Positions 28,427 through 38,319 of a DNA stretch of 64,000 bases are shown here, one piece after another. The notes beneath the pieces are model-generated. The model saw only the letters and a program-made list of their open reading frames with translations. It was not told where the DNA came from and ran no database searches. A program made the translations under genes and the position numbers. Position 1 is the first letter of the stretch. Each line of letters begins with the position of its first letter. The stretch is from positions 63,412,175 to 63,476,174 of the forward strand of contig JAVIAB010000046.1 of the NCBI GenBank assembly GCA_032433765.1, written 5' to 3'. Source of the DNA: Megaustenia siamemsis. Taxonomy: Eukaryota; Mollusca; Gastropoda; Stylommatophora; Ariophantidae.

Positions 28427-29241
28427 TTGAAGAGAAAAGACAAAATATAAGTAGCCTGACCGGTAATACAAGAATAATTGTAAAAAGTCGTGGGTGAGGC
28501 GAGATTAGAGCAACACCTGTTGAGGTTTCTCCAGATAAACAATCTGCTAGTTGGTGGCACTGTTCGCTGAACACGGTTAAAGAAGTGTCCAGGAACTGTG
28601 GTCTGGACAAGAAGTGTGTGTTTGTTGTTTCTGCTTGTATCGTGAACAAATGCAGGCAGAAGGTATGTGAACTGTCACTATATAGTCGTGTTTGCAGGAG
28701 TGCTTATTTTGAATTTATTTATCACTGACTTTGCCCATACAACATCTCCGAGTCCTCACTGATATCCTAATGTAGCTTAATTCTGCTGCCATTTAAGTTT
28801 CCTTCTGCTCACACATCCAAACGATTTCAATTTGTGAGCCTACATACAATCGTTGAAACTCTCCTGCCGTTTTCAGCCAGTTTCTCGATTTGTGTTCCAC
28901 CCCTTCATGTTTTGTAAGCTGTAGCTCTATCTTTTATATGTTGTAACATTCCACTCGTGTCGTTCAACCCTTGTCTGATGTAATTTACATAATAGTTACA
29001 TTTTTTGTGTATATCCTTATGTGTGTGTGTTGTTTTGTTGTTCCAGCTGAAGGCCTACTTGGCCGAAACGTTGTTCTAATTTAGTTTTGTTTCTTACCAA
29101 CGTTAAGCTGTTACCATACAATTCTTTTCATTAATCAAAAAATGTCATTAAGTTACATAATGTAAGTACATATGACTCGTACAACGCATCTATAATGTGA
29201 TTGTTTTCTTACAAAGTTTAATTTTTGTGTTTCATAATTGG
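28427..29241. other. Unique-looking DNA without a recognised gene
   Basis: I see no convincing coding sequence. A minus-strand reading frame at 28429-28649 is open, but it has no splice or start context and runs into the adjacent array. The only recognisable item is the dispersed hammerhead-like motif at 29047-29076 and its downstream shared segment to about 29120. Confidence 0.5.
29040..29122 (+). other. Dispersed repeat with hammerhead-ribozyme-like core (copy 1)
   Basis: Contains CTGAAGGCCTACTTGGCCG followed by GAAACGTTGTTC. The GGCC/GGCC hairpin followed by GAAAC resembles stem II and the GAAA box of type I hammerhead ribozymes, which Penelope-like elements and retrozymes carry. The canonical CTGATGA box has lost three bases here. 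The downstream segment (TTGTTTCTTACCAACGTTAA) resembles that of the copies at 30826 and 42604, so this is one family. Activity is unlikely in this copy. Confidence 0.4.
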
Positions 29242-29473
29242 TGCTGTTTGCTAATTTATGCTGTTTGCAAGTTTATGCTGTTTGCTAGTTTATGCTGTTC
29301 GCTAATTTATGCTGTTTGCTAGTTTATGCTATTTGCTAGTTTATGCTGTTTGCTAGTTTATGCTGTTTGCTAGTTTATGCTGATTGCTAGTTTATGCTGT
29401 TTGCTAGTTTATGCTGTTCGCTATTTTATGCTGTTTGCTAGTTTATGCTTTTTGCTAGTTTATGCTGTTTGCC
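29242..29473. repeat. 17-bp tandem repeat
   Basis: About 14 copies of TGCTGTTTGCTAGTTTA with minor variants (TTCGCTA, TTGCAAG). No gene is associated. Confidence 0.95.
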
Positions 29474-30030
29474 CTTTTATTTCTGATTGTGATCTCTTTA
29501 TTTAGTTTTTAAAAAATCTATCTCCACTTGAGTTTGTCTTGGGATGACCAGGAGCGACGTGCAGCTTGACCCGGGGGGGGGGGGGGTGTCAATTCTGTCT
29601 TCCATTGATACCTTTCGTCCACGTCATTCCTGATGATGAATGAGATGGGAGTTAAGATGGGCACAGCCAGACATGAGAAACTTAGTGGCCGTGTAAGAAG
29701 ACTTATCAACCAACATAGAACTGGAGACGTCAGTCGCTGGACACTGAGGGACTTGCTGAGGAGGGGATCTGAACACCTATGGACGTGTTCGGAGAGCAAT
29801 GATGATGACCCGCAAATAACTCAATAACTGAGGAGGGGATCTGAGCACCTATGGACATGTTCGGAGTGCAATGATGATGACCCGCTAATAACTCAACACC
29901 TTTTGTTACCTCCATTTTATGAATGTTAATATTCATTCAGAGTTCCTTGTATATTGAATCAAGTTTGTTGAAGAATGTTTTCATGTTTTCTCAGTTCTCA
30001 TAGATTATTCCATGATTGTAGGCCAACACA
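29474..30030. other. Low-complexity and unique DNA with a 72-bp duplication
   Basis: Includes a run of 14 G at about 29573-29586. A 72-bp direct duplication has units starting CTGAGGAGGGGATCTGA at 29756 and 29828. A 64-codon plus-strand frame (29633-29827) is open and rich in charged residues, but I cannot link it to any family. It may be a fragment of a mobile element. Confidence 0.5.
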
Positions 30031-30568
30031 AGTTTGTTTGCTTCCTCAGTATCGGCCAAGTTTGTTTACTTCCTCAGTATCGACCAAGTTTGTTTACTTC
30101 CTCAGTATCGGCCAAGTTTGTTTACTTCCTCAGTATCGACCAGTTTGTTTACTTCCTCAGTATCGACCAAGTTTGTTTACTTCCTCAGTATCGACCAAGT
30201 TTGTTTACTTCCTCAGTATCGACCAAGTTTGTTTACTTCCTCTGTATCGGCCAAGTTTGTTTACTTCCTCTGTATCGGCCAAGTTTGTTTACTTCCTCAG
30301 TATCGGCCAAGTTTGTTTACTTCCTCAGTATCGGCCAAGTTTGTTTACTTCCTCAGTATCGACCAAGTTTGTTTACTTCTTCTGTATCGGCCAAGTTTGT
30401 TTACTTCCTCTGTATCGGCCAAGTTTGTTTACTTCCTCTGTATCGGCCAAGTTTGTTTACTTCTTCTGTATCGGCCAAGTTTGTTTACTTCCTCTGTATC
30501 GGCCAAGTTTGTTTACTTCCTCTGTATCGGCCAAGTTTGTTTACTTCCTCTGTATCGGCCAAGTTTTC
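30031..30568. repeat. 28-bp tandem repeat
   Basis: About 19 copies with core AAGTTTGTTTACTTCCTC followed by AGTATCGGCC, AGTATCGACC or TGTATCGGCC. Because 28 is not a multiple of three and the unit has no stop in any frame, all three plus frames stay open for about 190-210 codons. These are not genes. Confidence 0.97.
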
Positions 30569-30984
30569 TGTCCATGAATCATTTCTTGTGAAGTCGTCTG
30601 TTTTCTATTCTATTCAGCAGTCGGCTAAGTTTATATACCGCATATATTGACATGTAACATTAAATAAAAATAACTCAATAAAGCATCCCTTGATTTTGTA
30701 AGAAAGTTCACCTACTTTTGCTCTATTATTACAACCACCATTTTTTTCGTCAATCTCTTTTTAGATCTATATTGTGTTTTCTGGCTTTGATTTATATGTT
30801 TAATGTGTTTAATTTGTTTGTATTTCCTAATGAAGGCTATTGCCGAACCGTTGTAGCTTGTCTTGTCTTTCTACTAGTCTAGCTGCTCAATACCGTTTTA
30901 CGTTTACAACAGAGCTTTAGATGTTCTCTGGAGCTCTACTCACGGCCCGGCTTTGTAGTTCATATTTTGCTATATTTTATATTT
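30569..30984. other. Unique DNA with a second hammerhead-like motif
   Basis: No gene seen. It contains the dispersed motif at 30826-30860, and otherwise AT-rich sequence without open frames of note. Confidence 0.5.
30826..30900 (+). other. Dispersed hammerhead-like element (copy 2)
   Basis: CTAATGAAGGCTATTGCCG followed by AACCGTTGTA. The CTAATGA box differs by one base from the hammerhead CTGATGA, the stem II hairpin GGC/GCC is kept, and the GAAA box is changed to GAAC. The following segment (TTGTCTTTCTACTAGTCTAG) parallels copies at 29076 and 42640. Probably a decayed member of the same dispersed family. Confidence 0.4.
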
Positions 30985-32155
30985 GTGCTTGACCACCATA
31001 TCACTTGATGGAGAGATCAATATCCGACTGAGAAGATAACTTCAACATTTGGTCAACTTAAATATAGAGCTTGGGTCAAAACCAAATTAACACTCAGGGC
31101 TAGATTCTAGTTACCAAAGTTGTGTGCTAAGTCACTTCTTTACGGATCAGAAACATGGACTAGCTATGGAGGGCAGTAGAAAAAGTGTTCAAACAGTTTT
31201 ATGTGCGGAGCCTTCGTACGATTATGAACATTAAATGGCAGGTCAAAGTAACCAACTCTAATGTCTTACAACGAGCCAAACTTACATCCATCATGGCAGG
31301 ACAAAGTAATCAACTCTAATGTCTTACAACGAGCCAAACTTACATCCATCAAGGCAGGACAAAGTAACTAACTCTAATGGCTTACAACGAGCCAAACTTA
31401 CATCCATCAAGGCAGGACAAAGTAACTATATAACTCTAATGTCTTACAACGAGCCAAACTTACATCCATCAAGGCAGGACAAAGTAACCAACTCTAATGT
31501 CTTACAACGAGCCAAACTTACATCCATCAAGGCAGGACAAAGTAACTAACTCTAATGTCTTACAACGAGCCAAACTTACATCCATCATGGCAGGACAAAG
31601 TAACTAACTCTAATGTCTTACAACGAGCCAAACTTACATCCATCATGGCAGGACAAAGTAACTAACTCTAATGTCTTACAACGAGCCAAACTTACATCCA
31701 TCATGGCAGGACAAAGTAATCAACTCTAATGTCTTACAACGAGCCAAACTTACATCCATCATGGCAGAACAAAGTAACTAACTCTAATGTCTTACAACGA
31801 GCCAAACTTCCATCCATCATGGCAGGACAAAGTAACCAACTCTAATGTCTTACAACGAGCCAAAATTACATCCATCATGGCAGGACAAAGTAATCAACTC
31901 TAATGTCTTACAACGAGCCAAACTTACATCCATCATGGCAGGACAAAGTAATCAACTCTAATGTCTTACAATGAGCCAAACTTACATCCATCATGGCAGG
32001 ACAAAGTAACGAACTCTAATGTCTTACAACGAGCCAAACTTACATCCATCATGGCAGGACAAAGTAACGAACTCTAATGTCTTACAACGAGCCAAACTTA
32101 CATCCATCATGGCAGGACAAAGTAACGAACTCTAATGTCTTACAACGAGCCAAAC
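30985..32155 (+). pseudogene. LINE fragment A whose codons became a 58-bp minisatellite
   Basis: The first 250 bp, read across several frameshifts, resemble the thumb region of a LINE reverse transcriptase. Visible pieces are DGEINIRLRR, FGQLKYRAW, SCVLS, LLYGSETWT and FYVRSLR-like sequence around 31190-31210. The next codons (KVTNSNVLQRAKLTS) then repeat about 16 times as a 58-bp unit, from 31240 to 32155. The period is not a multiple of three, so the reading frame is lost after one unit. No further LINE sequence follows the array here. The same LINE segment is repeated again at 58629-58915. Confidence 0.8.
31240..32155. repeat. 58-bp tandem array of LINE origin
   Basis: Unit core TCTTACAACGAGCCAAACTT followed by ACATCCATCATGGCAGGAC and AAAGTAAC. 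About 16 copies, with one 62-bp unit near 31420. The source is the flanking LINE reading frame at 31220-31290. Confidence 0.95.
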
Positions 32156-33299
32156 TAACCCTCTCTTTATCTCTCTTTGATTAACCTGCCCCGCTCATCC
32201 TAGATGTAATAAAGTTTATCTTTATTTCGATGTCCGTTTATGTCGTTCTCGTTTTATGAAAAGGCCGTATGTAGGCCGAGACTGTATTTTGTTGTGTTCC
32301 TATTTGTAAAGCTGACATCATAGCCTTGTAGATGTATACTAACACCCCACTATTTGCTCTTGCTACCAGCTTTACCGCAGCAATGCAATTATTTGCCTAT
32401 TCTCTCCCCCCCCCCCCCACTTAAATTGTTTTCCAGAGCGGGTTAACTCTAGTCTAAGCGCTAATATCTTCAGTTTCTCTAGCTCTTTCGGTCTTGATAA
32501 GTTTATTCTTGTGATTTTAAAATGATGTGATTCGATCACAGTAGTGGCCCCTAACAACAATACAACATGCATCATCTGGTCAACATAAGAAACCATTTTT
32601 TTTTCTTGTAAAACATGAGGTGTGCCTTCAAGTCCTTCTAGTCCTTCAAGTCCCGACTTTCTGTCATTTTCGTATTGTTTTCTTCGTTCGCCAGCTTTCA
32701 CCTCTGACGAAGTCCCTAGAGACTAGGAACTGAATTTTGCGTGTTAATCCATTTTACCCTGACAGCTGTGTGCGCAGGGTTCCCTCGCCGCACAGGCAGA
32801 TAACTCCGACTTTGGAGGTACTCATATTTTTTCCGTCGATGAGTAACTGACGGTTCAAGCCGGGCCTCACTGCTGAGACCAGGGTTGGTTGCCGCTGAGA
32901 GAAATCATAAATAAAAATCCCAACCGTGTAGCCAGTATTTGAACCCACAACCTCTCTGTCTCGAGACCGGCATCTTGCCACGAGACCAACCAGCCGCCAC
33001 TATAGTATAAGTCATATATAAATGTATAGGGACGAAAAACGTGCTAGATAGGCAATTTTAAAAAAATAAATAAATAAATGACCCCTTCCGGTTGTGACGC
33101 TGCCAAGGTCACCTATTGCTGATTCCCAATGAAATAGTCTGCCGGGCCTTCAAGTCCCGACAGGAAACAACGCTTGTTAGCTCAGATAATGTAGCAAATA
33201 TAAAGTGGGACTGATAGGTCCGGTCAAGGCTGAGCGAGCTAATCTTCAATGTTTACACGAAATGAAAACTATATTAGAACAGGTTTGTGTGTTTTACAG
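32156..33299. other. Unique region with a SINE
   Basis: Contains a third, weak relative of the hammerhead-like motif at 32254-32290 (TATGAAAAGGCCGTATGTAG), a C-run at 32407-32418, and the SINE described separately. The 109-codon minus-strand frame at 32372-32701 shows no protein-like features. From 33165 to 33299 I see only the approach to the splice acceptor of exon 1. Confidence 0.5.
32658..33146 (-). mobile_element. tRNA-derived SINE
   Basis: On the minus strand, from about 33002, the sequence has a tRNA-like head. An A-box-like stretch (TTGGTCTCGTGGCAAGATG) is followed about 30 bases later by a B box (GGGTTCAAATACTGGC at about 32937-32947). The body continues with GGCCCGGCTTGAACCGTCAG and ends towards 32700. 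The minus-strand 75-codon frame starting near 32981 is the usual translation artefact of such heads (RDREVVGSN). A perfect 15-bp direct repeat, CCTTCAAGTCCCGAC, lies at 32643-32657 and 33147-33161. It may be the target duplication of the whole insertion, though the SINE head begins 145 bp inside it. Confidence 0.7.
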
Positions 33300-33380
33300 A
33301 TGCACGTGACAATAACAATCCAATGTCTGGTCACATTTCTGCTACACGATGTCTGCCGTGCTAGTTCTGTCCACACTAAG
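33300..33380 (+). CDS. Candidate exon 1 of an astacin-like protease: signal peptide
   Basis: An 81-nt segment of exactly 27 codons, beginning with ATG immediately after an acceptor-like GTTTTACAG and ending at CTAAG^GTACGT, a strong donor. It encodes a typical secretion signal: a short N-region, a hydrophobic core IQCLVTFLL, then HDVCRASS, where cleavage after CRA is plausible. It ends in phase 0, matching the only open phase of the next candidate exon at 37031. The ATG adjoining the acceptor suggests an upstream noncoding exon, which I cannot place. The assignment rests on signal-peptide character, splice sites and phase. The exon is too short for homology by itself. Confidence 0.5.
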
Positions 33381-33541
33381 GTACGTTCTGTGTGTATCCA
33401 CGGTCATCTATAGTATTAATAAGGCCTGCTGGTTGGAAGAAATCATCCACAGTTGTGACGTTTTCAGCATTGCGGCAGTTGTTGGTGAAATGACGACAGC
33501 CATCTATTGTTTGCATAGCTGAAGACGTCACAAACTTTGAT

Positions 33542-35310
33542 ATGTTTCTGTCTTGGACTGTTAAGCTAAACTCTATGTTTCTGTCTTATACTCCTACTTG
33601 TTAAGCTAGACTCTCGTATGTTTCTGTGATTTGACTCCTATATGTTATGCTAAACTCTCGTATGTTTCTGTGTCTTAGACTCCTACTTGTTAAGCTAGAC
33701 TCTCGTATGTTTCTGTGTCTTAGACTCCTATCTGTTAAGCTAAACTCTCGTATGTTTCTGTGTCTTAGACTCCTATCTGTTAAGCTAAACTCTCCTATGT
33801 TTCTGTGTCTTAGACTCCTATCTGTTAAGCTAAACTCTCCTATGTTTCTGTGTCTTAGACTCCTATCTGTTAAGCTAAACTCTCCTATGTTTCTGTGTCT
33901 TAGACTCCTATCTGTTAAGCTAAACTCTCCTATGTTTCTGTGTCTTAGACTCCTATCTGTTATGCTAACTCTCGTATGTTTCTGTGTCTTAGACTCCTAT
34001 CTGTTAAGCTAAACTCTCGTAAGTTTCTGTGTCTTAGACTCCTATCTGTTAAGCTAAACTCTCGTATGTTTCTGTGTCTTAGACTCCTATCTGTTAAGCT
34101 AAACTCTCGTATGTTTCTGTGTCTTAGACTCCTATCTGTTAAGCTAAACTCTCGTATGTTTCTCTGTCTTAGACTCCTATCTGTTAAGCTAAACTCTCCT
34201 ATGTTTCTGTGTCTTAGACTCCTATTGTTAAGTTAAACTCTCGTATGTTTCTGTGTCTTAGACTCCTATCTGTTAAGCTAAACTCTCGTATGTTTCTGTG
34301 TCTTAGACTCCTATCTGTTAAGCTAAACTCTCGTATGTTTCTGTGTCTTAGACTCCTATCTGTTAAGCTAAACTCTCCTATCTTTCTGTGTCTTAGACTC
34401 CTATCTGTTAAGCTAAACTCTCCTATGTTTCTGTGTCTTAGACTCCTATCTGTTAAGCTAAACTCTCGTATGTTTCTGTGTCTTAGACTCCTATCTGTTA
34501 AGCTAAACTCTCCTATGTTTCGGTGTCTTAGACTCCTATCTGTTAAGCTAAACTCTCGTATGTTTCTGTGTCTTAGACTCCTATCTGTTAAGCTAAACTC
34601 TCCTATATTTCTGTGTCTTAGACTCCTATCTGTTATGCTAAACTCTCCTATGTTTCTGTGTCTTAGACTCCTATCTGTTAAGCTACACTCTCGTATGTTT
34701 CTGTGTCTTAGACTCCTATCTGTTAAGCTAAACTCTCGTATGTTTCTGTGTCTTAGACTCCTATCTGTTAAGCTAAACTCTCGTATGTTTCTGTGTCTTA
34801 GACTCCTATCTGTTAAGCTAAACTCTCGTATGTTTCTGTGTCTTAGACTCCTATCTGTTAAGCTAAACTCTCCTATGTTTCTGTGTCTTAGACTCCTATC
34901 TGTTAAGTTAAACTCTCGTATGTTTCTGTGTCTTAGACTCCTATCTGTTAAGCTAAACTCTCGTATGTTTCTGTGTCTTAGACTCCTATCTGTTAAGCTA
35001 AACTCTCGTATGTTTCTGTGTCTTAGACTCCTATCTGTTAAGCTAAACTCTCCTATGTTTCTGTGTCTTAGACTCCTATCTGTTAAGCTAACTCTCCTAT
35101 GTTTCTGTGTCTTAGACTCCTATCTGTTAAGCTAAACTCTCGTATGTTTCTGTGTCTTAGACTCCTATCTGTTAAGCTAAACTCTCCTATGTTTCTGTGT
35201 CTTAGACTCCTATCTGTTAAGCTAAACTCTCGTATGTTTCTGTGTCTTAGACTCCTATCTGTTAAGCTAAACTCTCCTATGTTTCTGTGTCTTAGACTCC
35301 TACCTATGAA
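33542..35310. repeat. 45-bp tandem array
   Basis: About 39 copies. The core is TATGTTTCTGTGTCTTAGAC, then TCCTATCTGTTAAGCTAAAC and TCTCG or TCTCC. The period is 15 codons, so one frame stays open for up to 296 codons (34245-35135). This is periodicity, not a gene. The array starts about 160 bp after the exon 1 donor. Confidence 0.97.
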
Positions 35311-35526
35311 CTACTTACAGAAAATACTAAAGATATGCAATTTCTTCCAAACTCCTTCATGAATCTTTAAGACGACACATGGACTGAGAGCGGTCAACGA
35401 CTTATAGCTGACCGTTACCTTCATGAACGATGCATCAAAGCTGATCAAGATCCCAGTCCAGCTTTATCTGTTTGTTCTGGCAACAGACTGACCACGCGAT
35501 TAGAGTTGAAGATCAACCCGTTGTTC
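35311..35526. other. Short unique segment
   Basis: A plus-strand frame of about 58 codons is open from 35373 into the next array. Its best acceptor-like site gives a stop in phase 0, the phase required between exons 1 and 2. I therefore do not call it an exon. Confidence 0.4.
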
Positions 35527-36051
35527 AACATTAATGTGTTGTAATCGAAACATTTCAACCATGTTGTAACATGACGTAAAGAACGACATTAATGTGTTGT
35601 AATCGAAACATTTCAACCATGTTGTAACATGACGTAAAGAACGACATTAATGTGTTGTAATCGAAACGTTTCAACCATGTTGTAAAATGACGTAAAGAAC
35701 GACATTAACGTGTTGTAATGGAAACGTTTCAACCATGTTGTAACATGACGTAAAGAACGACATTAATGTGTTGTAATCGAAACGTTTCAACCATGTTGTA
35801 AAATGACGTAAAGAACGACATTAATGTGTTGTAATCGAAACGTTTCAACCATGTTGTAAAATGACGTAAAGGACGACATTAAGGTGTTGTAATCGAAACG
35901 TTTCAACCATGTTGTAAAATGACGTAAAGAACGACATTAAGGTGTTGTAATCGAAAAGTTTCAACCATGTTGTAAAATGACGTAAAGAACGGCATTAAGG
36001 TGTTGTAATCGAAACGTTTCAACCATGTTGTAACATGACGTAAAGAACGAC
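35527..36051. repeat. 58-bp tandem array carrying a CRE-like site in each unit
   Basis: Nine copies with core TGTTGTAATCGAAACGTTTC followed by AACCATGTTGTAA and ATGACGTAAAG. Each unit has TGACGTAA, the complement of TTACGTCA, a bZIP/CREB-type half-palindrome. It has the same period as the LINE-derived arrays but an unrelated sequence. Confidence 0.95.
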
Positions 36052-37030
36052 ATTAATAACAACGCCCTTCTAACGGCAGCTGAGCTAAGAAGAATGATTG
36101 TTGAGCGGTGTCAGCAGCAGAACAAATCGAATTCATCAATGAAAGTTATTTGAGATCCAGCTTACCAGTAGTGTGTCAGCCGCAGCGCAGGATAAGGGAT
36201 TAAAATAAGGACACGACACAAACACAAGAATTGACCTTCAACTGTCGTCACACGTTTTGATGACGTCATACGTCATTGTGTCGTCTTACGTCATGGGTAC
36301 GTCAAACGTTACTGGGGTCCATCATAGCCACAGATAGGTTCAGATAAGGCTTGTTGCAGGAGCTACTGAGTTAAGTGCTCTGTGCACACCGTGAGCTGTG
36401 TGTTTCATCCGTTTGATCATATTCCGATATTCCAATTGTTTACGATGAATACTGATATCGTATGACAGGGAACATTTGGCTGTGTTCACTTTCTATGCGG
36501 TTTCGCCTTATGTCTTTTGGCCTGTGCTGAGACTGCTATGATGGGGACTACAGCTACCTTTCTTTGTTTGGGAGATGAGTTAGTAATTCGATGATTCCAC
36601 TGGCACGGGCGGTTGAGCAATTATGGATTTTAATTCGTTTGCAGTGATACCGGGGCCTTCCATAACCATAACCAAATAACAAAATAGCCACAGAACAGTA
36701 GCTCAAACTCGCTAGATCTAGAGACTAAACGCAGAGGAAGAAAATGAAGAAGATGGTGATGTTGATGATGAAGTCTCTTCAAAACGTAGATAACTAGTAT
36801 ACCGCAGTTTCTCCAAAATGTACAACCAGCTGGTTTGAGAGCGAATGATTTGTGTTTTCTGTGTACAGAATTTGTAAAGAAAGATAAAAGTCCAGAAATA
36901 GGATCGTTGTATAAACTTGTCATGCAACCTCGTCAACTCATTGTCTCGGTGACCAATGTCGTGACTGCAATGTCTTGTTGCTATGACTCAAACTGGGTAG
37001 TCCTCTGACATTTGTCTTTTCTATATTTAG
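36052..37030. other. Unique intronic DNA
   Basis: No exon supported. It contains the CRE-like cluster at 36261-36305. Plus- and minus-strand frames at 36630-36936 are open for 70-100 codons but lack protein character and splice context. Confidence 0.5.
36261..36305. promoter_or_regulatory. Cluster of CRE-like sites
   Basis: Within 45 bp: TGACGTCA (36261), TACGTCAT (36269), TTACGTCAT (36287) and GTACGTCAA (36298). TGACGTCA is the full palindromic CREB/ATF site and the others are half-sites with extended flanks. Together with the nine TGACGTAA copies in the array just upstream, this is a dense bZIP-site region inside intron 1 of the candidate gene. Function is inferred only from the motifs. 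Confidence 0.4.
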
Positions 37031-37128
37031 ACGAATCAAGACGTTAATCTGGGAAATAATTCCCGAGGTCAACATGGAGTTCAGTGGGTGGAGCCTATAG
37101 ACATCCAATCAAAACGTTCGTTCAAAAG
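37031..37128 (+). CDS. Candidate exon 2 of an astacin-like protease: propeptide
   Basis: A 98-nt segment between a strong acceptor (TTTGTCTTTTCTATATTTAG) and a donor AAAAG^GTCAGT. Only phase 0 is open across it, which is what exon 1 supplies. It leaves two bases (AG), and exon 3 opens only if it is given two bases. The 32 codons are hydrophilic and end in SKRSFKR, a basic stretch of the kind seen near propeptide processing sites. No conserved propeptide motif such as FxGD is visible, so an exon could be missing between this and exon 3, although the phases join without one. A 43-bp array starts 86 bp after the donor. Confidence 0.5.
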
Positions 37129-37214
37129 GTCAGTTGTATAACACCAATCGTTAAATAATAATTATATATATAATATACACATTTAGAGAGAAGCAATAAT
37201 AACAATGATGTTTT

Positions 37215-37915
37215 GGTCATGATGTATTGTAGAAGGATGTTGTATGTTATCTATTAGAGTCATGATGTATTGTAACAGGATGTTGTATGTAACTATTAGA
37301 GTCATGATAAATAGTAGCAGAATGTTGTATGTTATCTATTAGTCATGATGTATTGTAGAAGGATGTTGTATGTTATCTATTAGAGTCATGATGTATTGTA
37401 GAATGATGTTGTATGTTATCTATTAGAGTCATGATGTATTGTAGAAGGATGTTGTATATTATCTATTAGAGTCATGATAGATAGTAGCATGATGTTGTAT
37501 GTTATCTATTAGAGTCATGGTGTATTGTAGAAGGATGTTGTATATTATCTATTAGAGTCATGATGTATTGTAGAAGGATGTTGTATATTATCTATTAGAG
37601 TCATGATGTATTGTAGAATGATGTTTATGTTATCTATTAGAGTCATTATGTATTGTAGAAGGATGTTTATGTTATCTATTAGAGTCATGATGTATTGTAG
37701 AAGGATGTTTATGTTATCTATTACTTCATGATGTATTGTAGAAGGATGTTTATGTTATCTATTAGAGTCATGATGTATTGTAGAAGGATCTTGTATGATA
37801 TCCATTAGAGACATTGTAGCCGAATGTTGTATGTTACTCGCTAGAGTGATGATAGATTGTAGCAGAATGTTGCATGTTACCCGCTAGAGTGATGATAGAT
37901 TGTAGCAGAATGTAA
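37215..37915. repeat. 43-bp tandem repeat
   Basis: About 16 copies with core TGATGTATTGTAGAAGGATG and TATGTTATCTATTAGAGTCA. Units shorten to 40 bp where TTGTATG becomes TTTATG, and diverge after 37790. Confidence 0.93.
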
Positions 37916-37939
37916 TGTTTTATCTTACCAGCGAGAGTT

Positions 37940-38218
37940 GTGAAAGATGTATCCTTATGTTGATTGTTATCTCCTTATGTTGTTTGTTGTTTCATGATGT
38001 TGATTGTTATCTCCTTATGTTGATTTGTCCCCTATGTTGATTGTTATCTCCTTATGTTGATTTGTCCCCTATGTTGATTGCTATCTCCTTATGTTGATTT
38101 GTCCCCTATGTTGATTGTTATCTCCTTATGTTGATTTGTCCCCTATGTTGATTGTTATCTCCTTATGTTGATTTGTCCCCTATGTTGATTGTTATCTTCT
38201 TATGTTGATTGTTGACTT
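37940..38218. repeat. 37-bp tandem repeat
   Basis: About 7 copies alternating TTATCTCCTTATGTTGATT and TGTCCCCTATGTTGATTG. Confidence 0.93.
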
Positions 38219-38319
38219 TCATTTTCTGCGGGCCACTTTCAGAAAATTCCCATCTATAACTGTAAATAGTATTCTGCACATTCTTCTGTCACATGTCATT
38301 GCTGTGGCCTTCATAGACT

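Larger units (their letters stand above)
33381..37030 (+). other. Intron 1 of the candidate gene, 3.65 kb
   Basis: Bounded by GTACGT and TCTATATTTAG with a good pyrimidine tract (TTTGTCTTTTCTATATTTAG). It holds a 45-bp array, a 58-bp array and a unique segment at 36052-37030 with a cluster of CRE-like sites. No other exon with compatible phase was found. Confidence 0.45.

Noticed and set aside
29975..30650. Three overlapping plus-strand ORFs of about 185-212 codons
   Set aside because: Same peptide register in all three frames caused by the 28-bp stop-free unit.
32372..32701. 109-codon minus-strand ORF
   Set aside because: It crosses a C-run and low-complexity sequence, with no protein-like features or start context.
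32754..32981. 75-codon minus-strand ORF as a gene
   Set aside because: It is the translated tRNA-like head and body of the SINE.
32937..33002. A functional tRNA gene
   Set aside because: A and B boxes are recognisable, but a cloverleaf with acceptor pairing is not, and SINE body sequence follows without a terminator.
33647..35362. Leucine-rich ORFs of 86-296 codons
   Set aside because: They are the translation of the 45-bp array (15 codons per unit) and break wherever a unit has an indel.
35373..35545. An additional exon between exons 1 and 2
   Set aside because: Between two phase-0 junctions it would have to be read in phase 0 from its acceptor, where a stop occurs early.
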